From NCBI GenBank assembly GCA_026075535.2, contig AP026541.1, positions 7,936,001-8,000,000 of the forward strand: a DNA stretch of 64,000 nt. The letters are read 5' to 3'. Position numbers and translations under genes: made by a program. This document shows, one piece after another, positions 1 through 10,900 of the stretch. The first letter of the stretch is position 1. Every line of letters begins with the position of its first letter. A model generated the notes under the pieces. The model worked only from the letters and a program-made list of their open reading frames with translations, was not told the DNA's origin and searched no databases. This DNA comes from Tricholoma matsutake (taxonomy: Eukaryota; Basidiomycota; Agaricomycetes; Agaricales; Tricholomataceae).

Positions 1-537
1 GATGAGCCAGGAATCTTCAAAATATTGGCCGACCCAACGTTGCACCCAGTGGAATGGAGTATTGGCATGGTTGGATCGACAGCATGTCATGCAATAGGAA
101 GGCTGCCCAAGACAATCCACGCATCTCCAATCCCCCAAAGTTCCACAGCTGACACACAAATGGTCAGGTGAGCCACCTTCAGATGCTATAATTTGGGCGA
201 CATAGAAGTTCCTTTTGTCAAGGTATTCCCTCATATAATCATTTTGAGACTGGGTTTGCAAATAAAAGGTAAGAACCTTCCTCCAGAATTGTATTAAGAA
301 ATAATCAAGACCCACTTTCGACTGTGGAGTTTTTAACGGTTCCAACATGCCTTGATCAAAGTCAAATCCACCATGAATACCAACATCTGGCATCAAGCCA
401 TGGGTATGCTTCTGAGGGGATTTTGAAGGAGACTTTTCTGGACTAGCAGTGTTACTGGTGCTAGTATGCTTACTGATCGTCCGCTTTTCTACCAGTCCTC
501 GAGCTGTATAATGACTGGTGGAACTTAGAATGACCAT
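1..537 (-). CDS. KDZ-family transposase, N-terminal part with CxC2 zinc cluster (cut by window edge)
   Basis: Seen: an open frame on the minus strand from an ATG at 537 to the window edge with no stop. Residues about 1-60 are Ser/Thr/Lys-rich. Near residue 120 comes a cysteine/histidine cluster of the form CVSCG..WRCVDC..YCMTCC..H, followed by FHWVQRWVGQYF. This matches the CxC2-type cysteine cluster found at the N-terminus of Kyakuja-Dileera-Zisupton (KDZ) transposases of basidiomycetes; the catalytic domain would lie beyond the left edge. An in-frame TAA sits upstream at about 577-579, so this ATG is the likely start unless an upstream exon exists. The family moves DNA transposons by cut-and-paste. 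Whether this copy is intact cannot be judged. No lesion is visible in the 179 codons present. Confidence 0.8.
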   Translation of the reverse strand, partial: MVILSSTSHYTARGLVEKRTISKHTSTSNTASPEKSPSKSPQKHTHGLMPDVGIHGGFDFDQGMLEPLKTPQSKVGLDYFLIQFWRKVLTFYLQTQSQNDYMREYLDKRNFYVAQIIASEGGSPDHLCVSCGTLGDWRCVDCLGQPSYCMTCCRSNHANTPFHWVQRWVGQYFEDSWLI

Positions 538-919
538 GTCACCAGCACCAGTATTTTTAGGTGTGGTTTGTACTTTTTAACAGGCATCTGGGTAATATGA
601 TAATGGAGAAGGATATATAGGTGAATGAGGAAGGAAAAGCACCAAAGTCGAAAGAGCTGACTAATTTTCATCTGGCATACCATGAGGCAAAGTCTGAGTC
701 TAACACAAGAGTATGACCGTTCCCTCATGCCCCTCAAGCAAGCTGACATGTGGGTGATAAGGTACTGATGACAAGGCTTGTGCTGGTTTTTTCGTGGCAT
801 TCTCAAGTTTGGGATCAATTTGAAGTCATGCCTAATGGTGTGACAATCAACAATCACTTACTATTAGAAATCACGGTTCAACGTTCGACACCAACACTGC
901 CAAGTCGCACCGTTCACAG
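538..919. other. Intergenic, no supported gene
   Basis: Between the KDZ gene (leaving to the left) and the nuclease-like gene (leaving to the right). Short frames occur on both strands but show no family resemblance. It presumably holds the divergent promoters; no motif stands out. Confidence 0.5.
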
Positions 920-2467
920 ATGCTACCCCATCGACTTCTGGATCATAGTAATGCCACTAGACTGGCTACATGTTTGAGTTTTGATTCCTCATTTCCTCAT
1001 ACTCCACCACCATCTCCTTCGAAACACAGTGGCACAGTAACTTCTAATGTGTGTGGTCAGACAGCAACACCCTCAGTAGGCCGAAGCAAAACAGTTTCTG
1101 CAAAGAACTCAAATCCCAGCAATTCCATTGCCACTAGTCATGATGCTACTGGCCTTCCAACACCTTGCTCCTCGTTAGACTCTCTTGACAACTCACAACA
1201 TCTACCATCATCTCTTGCGTCAGATCCAACCAATCGTACTGCAATCTCCCCTTCTACACCTCATCCCTTGGTAGAATCTACCGATGAAACCCATAATCTA
1301 TCCTTCAATCAAGTTTTATCTAGGTTGAAGCCACTTTTGGATGGGAAGGCTGGGACAGCTGGAGAGCACAAGATATCTATTGAGGGTATCTCATCAGAGA
1401 TTGTTCATATGTTACGGGAAAGGTCTAGAGCATCTGAATTGCCGGGTTGGGAGAATATCAGGTATGTTGAGTTTCTCTAGTTCGTGCAAAATCTAACAGC
1501 ATCACAGGATCGATTTTTCAGAGGACAAGTTAATCGTGCACTACCCAACATTTGGACATGAGATCATGTACTCTCTCTTTTTCAATGTCAACATCGATGA
1601 CACTGAAGGTCACTCTTTATTCTGCCTCGATACAAGCTTTGTTCACCTCGGAGGCTCCGCAGATGTTGATTTGGAAGATGGCATGAAGAGTCCTGACTTC
1701 AGCCTGTATGAGGATCACCCCACGAAGCAACCCCTAACACAAGCATGGCCAACAGCTGTCTGGGAAGTGGCCTATAGCGAGGATGCGACAATGCTTGCAC
1801 GCGATCTTGCCCAATTTGTTGCTTGTTCCCTCAGCAGGGTGCGGCTAGCAATTGGTATAAAGATTGAGCGTGACTATGCTCTGGGTGGACGACTGCAAGG
1901 CTTGAAAAAAGTGATATGCATCTTTTGGGAAGCAGACTACGCCGAAACGTTCACGATGTTGGAAGAGTCAGGCTCACGATTATTGAACCACCTAACAAGG
2001 TGCGATGAGTATGCTGATGAGGCCAAGGACCATGTTGTCCCCCCTGCCACCAAGTTTTATTGTGTATCAAAATTCGATGGGAAGTATGTAAAATTCGTGG
2101 TTTCTCAACAATCTCTGTATACAGGAAGTTCCTTTCATCTAAAATACCTTGCCATGCACTAACATCTATGTTTGGAATATAGATTTTCCCCAAAAATATA
2201 AACGGGCCTACAGCAATCAACATTCTGAACCTACACCTCTATCGTACATCACCGCCCGAGGATCAAGACAAGCCCGCAATCACCATTCCATTTTCAGTAC
2301 TTCAACAAGTGATTGATGCCCATCTGAAACAGCAGACTTACATAGAAATTAGCCATGATATGAAGAAGCGCCGATATGTTGAAGAGGGTTTACGTGACAG
2401 AGAGAATAAGGTGGATGTCGTGGCAGAAATTGAACATTTGAAAAAGCCTCGCGTTGGAGATATTTAG
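920..2467 (+). CDS. PD-(D/E)XK endonuclease-like protein (lineage-specific)
   Basis: Three-exon model. Exon 1 (920-1461) encodes a Ser/Thr/Pro-rich N-terminal half. Intron 1462-1507 (GT-AG, 46 nt) joins in frame to exon 2, and exon 3 begins at 2183 and ends at TAG 2465-2467. Exon 2 holds the recognisable core: SPDFSLYED, about 15 residues, then PTAVWEVAYSED and a downstream IGIKIE strand. This D...ExA spacing is the pattern of the restriction-endonuclease-like (PD-(D/E)XK) fold seen in many uncharacterised agaricomycete proteins. The C-terminus is charged (KKRRYVEEGLRDRENK). The donor of the second intron is uncertain: the obvious gtatgt near 2086 breaks the frame, and a weak GTG at about 2098 would keep it. 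The start codon is also uncertain. Nuclease activity is inferred only. It neighbours a transposase and stands outside the duplicated cassette that follows. Confidence 0.55.
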
Positions 2468-3164
2468 GTTTTTCTGATAGACTGTAGCATTTGTATAATG
2501 GAAGGATACAATACTTATGTTTACGAAGATGATTATGCTCTCCTTTGACACGAGTTTTGCTATCTGCTAACCAGTAATTGAAGATGTTCAATGTTAGATA
2601 TTAGATAATAAATTTGAATTTGTGCTTGGATATCGGAGGCTCTGGGACATTCAAGGATCATGGCATACCGTTATAGAGTGATTGCTGACCATATCAAGGC
2701 AACGGCGGACCAAAACTCAGCTGATCACTCTCACTTTCCATATGATTATGTATTCAACGTGGCTTGGAATGTTTTCACTTTTATATCAAGCATGCAGAAA
2801 GCTGTTTTCTGCTAGTATTAAGTGGAGATCTCCCTGCAAAATTGATTATATCTGGACAAGAGCCTGATTCTTAAAGTTTGGAAAATATCAAACTTAGGGT
2901 TGATTCATACTTTGCCACCAGCTGAATCTATCTCATCTGTTTACCTGCCTTAATTACCTGTGTTCATAACCTGCTTTCATTTACATCTATAGCATTTACA
3001 TTCAGAATCAAATATGCATCTTTCTCTCAGTAAGTTAGGGGCTTTCGATCACTGATTCTAGGTGAGATCACTTTACGATCGAGATATTGGTAGCCCTGCA
3101 TCCTTCACACATTTCACCGTGACATTTTCCCTCATTGACACAATAATTCTCCCTTGCCAACTGT
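2468..3164 (+). promoter_or_regulatory. Intergenic region upstream of gene A
   Basis: About 700 bp between the nuclease-like gene and the ATG of gene A. It is AT-rich with no convincing reading frame. The last 150 bp contain pyrimidine-rich stretches typical of fungal 5' leaders. No specific operator is recognised. Confidence 0.4.
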
Positions 3165-5603
3165 ATGTCAGACGAAATCAATGTTCCCCTAGAGCTTCTC
3201 TGTTTCAATTTTACACCCGAGGACTTGGCCTTGCTTGGAGAATACAAAGACGAATGGCAAGCAGCAAATAGGACTGACCATAGTCAGATTGCCACTCGCG
3301 CTTTTCATGACATGAAGAAAGCGAATAAAAACTGGAACAAAGCTGATAAGAAGCTTAAAAAAGATGTTGGGGTTTTCCTTCAGTAATAGAAGATGACAAA
3401 CTGACCACTTATGATTCATGTATTTAGGGTGTTTATACTTGGTTTCATATGTATGGAAGGAAACGGGAATCTGTGGAGAAATTTAGGAGTGTCAAAAAGT
3501 GGACAGCATGGAGTGTCTTCGGAATGGAAGCAGAAGATGAGTTGAAGGAAACGATCCAAAGGAAGATGGGGGGATGGAATGGGGCCTCATCAGGGCTGTC
3601 AGAAAATAAGAAGGCATTCAGTCTCTATCAGAAGGAACTCTCAAAGTTATGGAATGTCATATTGGATAAAGAGAAGGAAAGACTGGATCGAGTGGCGGAG
3701 TTATGGAACCAAATGGGCCCGCCACCGAAACAGCAAGCGAAGCAAGTGTTACAATTATGAATTACCCTTCTTATTTGGATTAACTTATCCATATTTCCTC
3801 AGGAATGCTGAGACCTATAAATATATTCAGTCATTTTGCAAACAGATGAAGAAATCATCCGGTATGGACTGTCTTGTCCTGAGCTTTTACAAGGATGAAA
3901 AAGGAACTGTTGTCTCAACTATGTGAGTTTTCATTATCCTTAGTTTGAATACTGATGTTCATGTATTGTATGAGGCATGAGTACATGAGGGAACTGGGAG
4001 GGACTTCATTTGTTCAAGCAAACCCAGACTGGGAGACAAAACCTATCATGGCCCTCCTAAGTGCTCATGGCAAACGTATGCATGGTAAGAGTCTCAATCC
4101 GGTCAGTAAGAACATTGTTTTACAGCATTACTGATTTAGATTCTGAGGATGCTAGGTCGACAGTACAAAATGGTTCCACAAGCCGGAAGCCATACTTGCA
4201 GCTGAAAACAGATGACGACGGTCACCCACTGCTTCCTGATCCCTCTGAGTGGCCTAAAAAAGGGATGGAGAAGAAATCATTGGTACAATCCTATGTTGCA
4301 GTAGTGTACCATAAGAGAATTTACAAAAATGAATGTTAAGATTGGCTGGTATTAATGATATCGCATATAGGGCAAGCTACAGGAAATGATAATGGAATTC
4401 CTCCCTGGACTTCGATTATCCAGAACCCTAACGACTACTTCAACCCGGACCAACTCCCGGAAGGGTTTACTTTGCTTGATCCATCAAAAATGAAAGATCC
4501 TCAAGTGCAAGATCTACTCGACTTCTGGTATAAACGACAGGAGGATGGCAATGATGGAATCGGGTTCCAATTTCAAGCAAAGTCATCCGATCAACCAAGA
4601 AAGCGAAAGTGGAGCACGTCGGCTACATTCTCCACATCTGATGGGCCTGGTCGCAAGAGGAAGGACAAAGGAAAAGAAAAGGAAGTCCTCACATGGAAGG
4701 ACTATATTCAACCAGATTCAAGACATTGTAAACCCAGATCAGGATCAGTATCATCGAAGTCTTCAGAAGAATTCGATTTTTCTGGAATCGATCAAGAGTC
4801 ATCTGATTCAGACACAGCCATTAAACAGAAACAGGGACAATCGTCGTCAATGAAGCAGGTTGTTGGGAAGCAATTGTGGAAGGACAGAGGGCTTGGTGAG
4901 TGTCTTCATTGTAATTATTTCTCCATAAATTCCATATTTATTCCACAAATCAGGTAAAGCAAAGCAGGTGAATCAAGTATCGGGGGTAGTCTCATCTCAA
5001 TCGACCTTCAAACCAAGGTCCAAGCAATCAGCAATGCTGGTAATCGAAGCAAATATGCCGAAAACTGGGAATTCCACTGTCAAAGCAAATGGTGAGTTTT
5101 GGCTATTGTCGCATTGTAATCTTGTATGATGTTTATTGGTTGGAAAATCAGCAGTTGTAAAACTGGTTGATGTACCCACATCATCTCTCAGTCGCTCTAC
5201 CTTTGGGCCTCAGTCCATGCAATCGAAGCTGCATCCTGTCCCAAATGTCGATGTGTCAGCTGCTGTCACCACACCATTACCCAGACACCAGAACAAGGTC
5301 AATGAACCACAACATACTCTAAAGCAGAAGAAAAACATGATAGTGGAGGTCGAGATCAAACCATTTAAGCATACGGATTCCAAGGCAGGTGTTGTTTCAT
5401 CCAGGGTCAAAGGTAATGGACTCTTTCTACTTGAACGTGACATGATTGGATTTTGCTCACAATAAGCAGGCCCCCCTCCCCCTCGACGTGTCACACGGTC
5501 AATGGCTGCAGCTGCTACAATACCTCAACAAATGCTGGACTCAATTTCTGTGCAGGTTAGTGCAGCCAAGGCTCGTAAACAGAAGAAGGGTAAACGAAGG
5601 TGA
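3165..5603 (+). CDS. Cassette gene A (unit 1): 666-aa charged protein of unknown family
   Basis: Nine-exon model whose lengths sum to 2001 nt, so the frame closes: 3165-3365, 3428-3741, 3803-3922, 3975-4084, 4140-4334, 4371-4895, 4954-5091, 5152-5412, 5467-5603. The N-terminal 250 residues are helical and Lys/Glu/Trp-rich (WFHMYGRKRES, IQRKMGGW, LWNQMGPP). The middle carries KPYLQL and PPW...DYF motifs, then a long low-complexity basic/acidic tail ending in QKKGKRR, which suggests a nuclear protein. Intron 2 starts with GC (AA|GCAAGT) where the paralogue has GT. The fifth intron (4335-4370) is only 36 nt and its donor is tentative. I recognise no domain. It is convergent with gene B and has a diverged paralogue at 11945-14570 with identical lengths for exons 1, 2 and 4. 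This is the only intact A copy here. Confidence 0.7.
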
Positions 5604-5849
5604 AGGACATTTACAAACTGATCAGTAGTATTATTATTGCACATCGTTTGTAAAGTTGGTTCAACCCCATTACTCAAATGAAACACTTTCTTGATTAGGT
5701 TCAACCCTATCATTCATCTGTCCCATAGTCATCTGTCACTCTCTGGTTCATTTGTATACATCATCCAATCTGTAGGCATCCTCCCTCTTGTTACTTCCCA
5801 ATCCAAGGATGTTTGTTATGTTCTGTTGGTATCATCTGCTCCACAGGTG
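5604..5849. other. Convergent 3' region between genes A and B
   Basis: Tail-to-tail spacer holding both polyadenylation regions. From about 5825 into gene B there are imperfect copies of a short GGTGGCATCTGTTC-like unit. They encode the repetitive C-terminus of B and look like a small degenerate minisatellite. Confidence 0.5.
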
Positions 5850-7978
5850 TCATCTGTACTGTAGGTGGCAGCCATTCCGCAGGTGGCATTTGTTCCATAG
5901 GTGGCATCTGTTCTGTAGGTGAGATCCGTTTGGGGTAGTTGAGGTTCTGATACTAGAAGATGGGTATAAGTGAGGATTGGCTTTTGATATCGGCGTGGAT
6001 GGTGGTGGGACAGGGATGGGTGGTGGGACCGGGATGGGTTCAATAATGGACGAGCTGTTCTCCTCTGGAGTGGTTGAAATTTTTGGTTGGGAGAGGCGTC
6101 TGGCATGAAAATCATTGAAAGCCAGCTGGTGGGTTTCAAGCATGGTTGTATGTCTGTTATGGCCAGCCATAAGTACTCCAACCATTGTTGAAAGGTGTTG
6201 GACTTGGGATGTCAACTCAACAATCTTTTCCTTCAGACCCACATTCTCCTCCTCCAACTTCTCAATCCTACCTTGGAGCTGTGATGCTCCTTCCCCTGCT
6301 ACATCTCCTTTCTCCAAATGAATTCCTGTCGAAAGAGCTTTGCCCTGCTTCGAAACAACATACATGTAATTTGAGGGAACCTGTCCTAGCACTGGAACAG
6401 TGATTGAAGTCGCTGATATGCTTCCCCATCGAGTACCACTTTTGGATTTGGCATCGTGTTGGGTTGGCTCAGTAACATCAGCCTCACCATCTCTCCCTAC
6501 GGGACCACGGGATATTGAACATTCGTGTGCTTTCTTGTTCGACATCAGTGGACCCCGGGATGATGAATGTGCGTGACGTTGAGATTTCTGACTTTCCTCC
6601 TGCTTTGAAGTTTGGAGAGTTCGCCACATTTCTGGTACACCCGAGCATTTTACCTTCCCTTTGCAGCAGTTTGTGCATGCAAACGCACGTACTGTCTCGA
6701 ACCTGCATTCCTTTTTCTTCCTCTTGCATGACTCACACTGTTCTCTGGCTGGAATAGTGTTGGGAACATCGGGATCCTCATCGGGTGGGCATGACGAACT
6801 TTGTTTCACCATATCGTGAGTCGGCACTGTTACTCCCCCTTGACCGACTCGGAGTCGAATGGGTGATGGCTTCTCTTCAAGTTCATCTACTTCCATATAA
6901 TCTTTGTCATCTTCTATCGCTTTCCTCTTCCCCTTCTTAACCTTCACCTGTTCATCAGGCATCTCTGCCATCTCATAATCGCTTTCCAGTACGAACTCCT
7001 TGCTTTTCTTCTGTTTTCATCCTCTTGATCGGGAACGCGAGCGTGAAGATGTTGATCGACCTGACACATTGGTCGACAAGTGATCAGCGGTCACTTCTGA
7101 TATCCCTGTACTCGTTATATGCTCCTCCCTGGAATGTTGGAGATCCGAAGCATGGGCAGGTGTCATTGAACAAAATGCAAGGGCAGGAAATTGAGTTTGT
7201 GGGCGATGTGGTGTTGGAGATGTGATCAACACAGGATTGACTTCAGATGGCTCAGCCTTTGTTGGACCGACATTCATTCTGCGATACACTGGCTTCAGAA
7301 TAGTTGGAACTTTTTAAGTAGGTAATAGTTAATAATTGGAATAGAATGCAGAGGATTGCATGAGGCTTACCAGGTGTTACCCGACCGCTCTCGTACCATG
7401 TCTTTGTAGCCCCTTTTGCAACCATCGGGTGATGTGTTACTTCAGGGTCGTTCCAGGAAATGGCCTGGTAGTTAGTTAATATGTTGTCCTCAATTGCCTT
7501 ATCAACGTGGATGGTGGCGCTGAGCAATAGACAAGATGGGAAGAAGTCGTTCTTCTCATCTTCTGGCACTTCCGCAACTCAGTACAAAGTTGACAACTTT
7601 AATACGAGGTGAACATTTTGAAAGAAGTTAAGAACTTTTTGGTACTTACAATGAAGTCATTGAGCTGTCCGCCATTTGACTGAGTGCCAGAGAGTAATTG
7701 CTGAATTGCGAGTTCAGCCTTGTACATGTCGATCCATACTCCAACCTTCTGCCCAATGAGAGTATTGGATGCCTGAAGGTTTATCGGGGTTACAAAATAG
7801 GTAGGGTGGCTTGGTATTAAGGACGTACCGGGGATCCTGGTAGATGTGCCAGCAGCTGTTTGAGCTCCAGATCATGGCCGAGGAGTGCTGCCCTAACATG
7901 TGCTGAATACCCAGAGTCCACTCTTGAAAGCAGGTTTCCAATGATCTTCTCAGCTCCACCTTCAGCGTATGATGCCAT
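5850..7978 (-). pseudogene. Cassette gene B (unit 1): internal Zn2Cys6 cluster plus coiled coil, apparently damaged
   Basis: Minus-strand exons: 7829-7978 (start ATG at 7978), 7650-7772, about 7371-7578, then 7309 down to 5850. The large exon encodes a cluster C-x2-C-x6-C-x9-C-x2-C-x6-C at about 6650-6750, which fits the fungal Zn2Cys6 binuclear pattern although it lies mid-protein. It is preceded by acidic/basic stretches and followed by LGQVPSNY and a coiled coil (KLEEENVGLKEKIVEL). The C-terminus is Pro-rich and repetitive. Lesions: the join of exon 2 (phase 0, gtaagt) to exon 3 needs a one-base shift that the paralogue does not need, and a TGA at 7017-7019 interrupts an Arg/Ser/Lys-rich stretch. 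An unseen splice form could rescue either. If active, it would be a nuclear DNA-binding regulator (inference). Divergent from gene C. Confidence 0.6.
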
Positions 7979-8104
7979 CTAGAATTTTAAATGAGCTCGG
8001 GCTTTGGATTTTGAAGAAACTGGCTGATATACGGATGATAATGTACCACCAGAACAGGACAGATCTCCGGCAACAACAATTACAAATAACAACTTTGCAG
8101 TACA
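7979..8104. promoter_or_regulatory. Shared divergent promoter of genes B and C (unit 1)
   Basis: Only 126 bp separate the start codons of B (minus) and C (plus), so the two must share control sequence. The C side ends in a CA-rich leader (CAACAACAATTACAAATAACAAC). The equivalent interval of unit 2 is occupied by a large palindrome. Confidence 0.55.
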
Positions 8105-8808
8105 ATGGTGGATAGACTGACTTATTGGTTTGCTGTCTGCAATAACATCCCTCTATTCATTCTTCCAGAAGATCGAGTCCCTAAAGGCTGGACAACGGTA
8201 TTTAACATGTTTTCATTTTTACTTCAGCTGATCATTCAATTTGTAATTAGGAGGATAGACATATGTACAACTGGGCAAAGACGCATGATTTCCTGGATCC
8301 ACAGGCAACAAGGCCAGATGAATCGGAAATTCAGCATCCACGCCGGGAGTACCAGCCCTCTGGACGTTTGAAAGTCCAACGTTCCCGGCTCGAAGTTGAT
8401 TCCATGCCAGTCGGCATAGCCGAGTCTTTGTCAATTGAACCTCCCATTTTAGGTATGCCTAGTAATATTGGTGGTCAATCAGGTGGAACGTCAAGCAAAA
8501 ACCTTGTTATCCCTTTGCCGGATCGGCGACAAATGAGACAGATGGAGGAAGTACAGAATGAACAACTGGCCAGGCCTCCCTCCGCTCATCACAGTCCCAC
8601 AGGTTTGACATCTCACCACATGCGCAGGGCAATCACACCTCCACAATTCTACGCGCCACTTGGCATTGACTTACCCCCACCTGTTGACACACCTCCTCTG
8701 CAATCACTGTTTGCCATAAAGCAAGATGGACCGATGACTGATGTTGGCTTGGAGGGTCGCGTTCATTTCAAAAATCCTATCGTCGAAGAAATCCCTGTAC
8801 ACATTTGA
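8105..8808 (+). CDS. Cassette gene C (unit 1): Pro-rich protein with conserved VHFK...VHI terminus
   Basis: Exon 1 (8105-8197, 31 codons) has a hydrophobic start (YWFAVCNNIPLFILPEDR). Intron 8198-8250 (GTATTT...TTAG) joins in phase to exon 2 (8251-8808). The product is about 217 aa and Pro/Gln/Arg-rich, with no recognised domain. The last 60 residues align with the unit-2 copy: QFYAPLGIDLPPP versus QFYGMPALTLPLG, and VHFKNPIVEEIPVHI versus VRFKSPLEEGTPLHI. The terminating TGA is at the same aligned position in both units, and the same frame stays open beyond it into D. It may be an independent protein or the first part of a C-D readthrough product. Confidence 0.6.
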
Positions 8809-8820
8809 ATCAAGCGTAGT

Positions 8821-9531
8821 ATGCCACTGGGATCGATGCGTCTCCCATCCCATAAGACAAATGAGCCACTGTTGCTACCTTCCACAGCATCCCAATTGCT
8901 GAATGGTAGTACTCCTCTCATTGCTCCCCCTCTTCCTGCTATACCACTGCATATCCATGCTTCCTCCTCTCGTCTGCCTAGCCGTGTGCCGATTGGTGAT
9001 GCAAGGTCGGTACATTCTGCTCCTCCCGATGAGTTGCCCCTGTCGTCGCCTATGCCGGCATTCCCACCAACCCCGCCAACACCAATACTTGGGTCTCCAA
9101 AATGGCCTCTCACCGTACGGCGATCACCATCAACTGACAGTTCAGAAGATGATGAAGGGGAGGTTGGTGAGGAAGAATTGGTTCAGATGGAAGAGGTTCA
9201 GATGGTTGACCAAAGTGAGGGGGAGATGGAGGTTGATGTTACTGCAAACATTCGAAGCAGCTTTTTACCTGACGATACAGACAATTCGATGGACACGGAC
9301 GAGAAAGCCAAGGCCGTGCTGGATGGATGGAAGGCAAAATACGAGGAGCTACTTTCCGAGGTGCAGAACGCTGAAGCTAGAAGATGGGATGGTGGTCCTT
9401 CGTGGTGACAGCGATGAAAGACTACACTCCTGTCGCAGGTGCTGCAAGCTCAGATGCTCATTGGGACTAGCATTGATATAATGAAGGATTGCCTGCAGAA
9501 ATTTGAGGCTGACGGTCATTCAGTGGACTAA
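8821..9531 (+). pseudogene. Cassette gene D (unit 1): acidic/Pro-rich frame with two TGA codons near its end
   Basis: Starts with ATG at 8821, 12 nt after the stop of C and in the same frame. It is open to TGA at 9406-9408, with a second TGA at 9415-9417, and then stays open to TAA 9529-9531. The stretch after the TGAs encodes VLQAQMLIGTSIDIMKDCLQKFEAD, aligning with the C-terminal helix of the intact unit-2 copy (LLEAELYLAAG..QLHDCLKTY). So the true C-terminus has probably been cut off by two nonsense changes. The body has a Pro-rich N-terminal part, SPKWPL, and an acidic Asp/Glu tract (EDDEGEVGEEELVQMEE). Unknown function. Gene-sized but probably truncated by about 40 residues. Confidence 0.5.
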
Positions 9532-9815
9532 CGCATTAGAATAGTCTTGTATTGTAACAAGCATATGATCTTATACAAGTAGATTCTATTCCACAATTTT
9601 ATTGTCTTCCATCCGATCTGACTTCATCAAAACTTGGCTGAATGGCTCGATGCGCTCTGGAACAATTCGAACGACAGACTTCAGCATCAAAAGAACCCCA
9701 GCAGGATATCCCTTGATGTTGTGCAGTAATTCTTCCCATTACACGATTCTATTCGTTTAACCCTTATGTTACATGCTGTATCATTACTCATTCTGTATCT
9801 AGCCCAAATAATCAG
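9532..9815. other. Non-coding spacer after gene D
   Basis: 3' flank of the first cassette. I see no reading frame or structural RNA in it. Confidence 0.4.
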
Positions 9816-10265
9816 TTCGATATCCCACCCGATCTGTATATCCACCCGATAGGTATATTCACCCGATCTGTATATTCACCCGATCTGTATATTCACCCGA
9901 TCTGTATATTCACCCGATCTGTATATTCACCCAATCCATATATTCACCCAATCCATTCTATATTCCTACCTCTTCTGTATTCCCTTCTGTTCAATATTTT
10001 TATTCGTTCCATATTCCTACCTGTTCCATATTCCCATCTGTTCCGTGTTCCCGTCCATTCCGTATTTCCACCCATCCTGAATTTCCATCCATTCCATATT
10101 TCCACCCATTCCATATTCCCACCCATTCTGTATTCCCACCCGTTCCATATTCCCAGTTCTGTAGTCCCATCCACTCAATATTTCTATCAATTCCGTATTC
10201 CTACCCATTCGGCATTCCCATCCATTCCGTATTCTCATCCATGCGGTATTCCCACCCATTCCGTA
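9816..10265. repeat. 17-bp minisatellite (CCCGATCTGTATATTCA family)
   Basis: Near-perfect 17-bp units at about 9850-9935 grade into diverged units of the CCCATTCCATATTCCCA type up to 10265. Further units recur at about 10375-10432. Apparent minus-strand reading frames rich in Gly-Trp-Met-Glu are products of the repeat and not genes. Confidence 0.85.
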
Positions 10266-10499
10266 AGCCAGCTGTTCCTTAACAGGTCTGCTGTAATCCT
10301 TGGTCTACCTCTGTTCTACTCAATTATTTGATATCTTCATTTAACCCATACCTACGCAATCCTACCAGATCCATTTTTTGCATATCCATCCGATCCGTAT
10401 ATTCACCCGATCCATACATTCACCCGATCCATGATTCTGATGTTTATTCCCACACCTTCTATATATGTTTTCCACTGTATTATTTATTGCACGTGCTAT

Positions 10500-10900
10500 G
10501 ATTATGTATTTATTAGTATTTGATACCCCAGCAACCCTAGGGCCCACCCACCATTCATGGTCTAATGTACACTAGTAAATACCCATGGGCCCACCTACCA
10601 TCCATGGTCTCCTGCACCCTGGCAGAAACCTCATAGGCCCACTCTATTTGCATGGAACATGCGCTGAAGATGAGCCCATCCTTGTAACATGAGCTACAGC
10701 AACCCATGGGCCCATGTTAGCTGGTTCATCATCAATGGGCAAAAGCCACCTTCAGCTACTCCATATATATAGGAGTAAAGTCACTGAGAGGGGTGTAAGG
10801 ATAGGGAGACAGATCTGTACAGCAGCAGCAGCATAGTGAAGAATGTGTTGGTGTAGATTATCGATCAGCATATAATCAATACCTAGAGACATCACGGGAG
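10500..10900 (+). repeat. Repeated GGCCCACC/CATGGTCT flank with TATA box, possible LTR relic
   Basis: Degenerate repeats of a GGGCCCACC..CATGGTCT motif are followed by CTCCATATATATAGGAG, AAAGTCACTGAGAG and a transcript-leader-like stretch. The same arrangement follows unit 2 (about 23,590-24,035), ending with CATATATAATGG and AAAGTCACTGAGAG. It looks like a relic LTR or promoter carried with the cassette. Which of these it is cannot be settled by eye. Confidence 0.5.

Noticed and set aside
9944..10259. Gly/Trp/Met-rich minus-strand proteins
   Set aside because: Pure translation of the 17-bp minisatellite in several frames.
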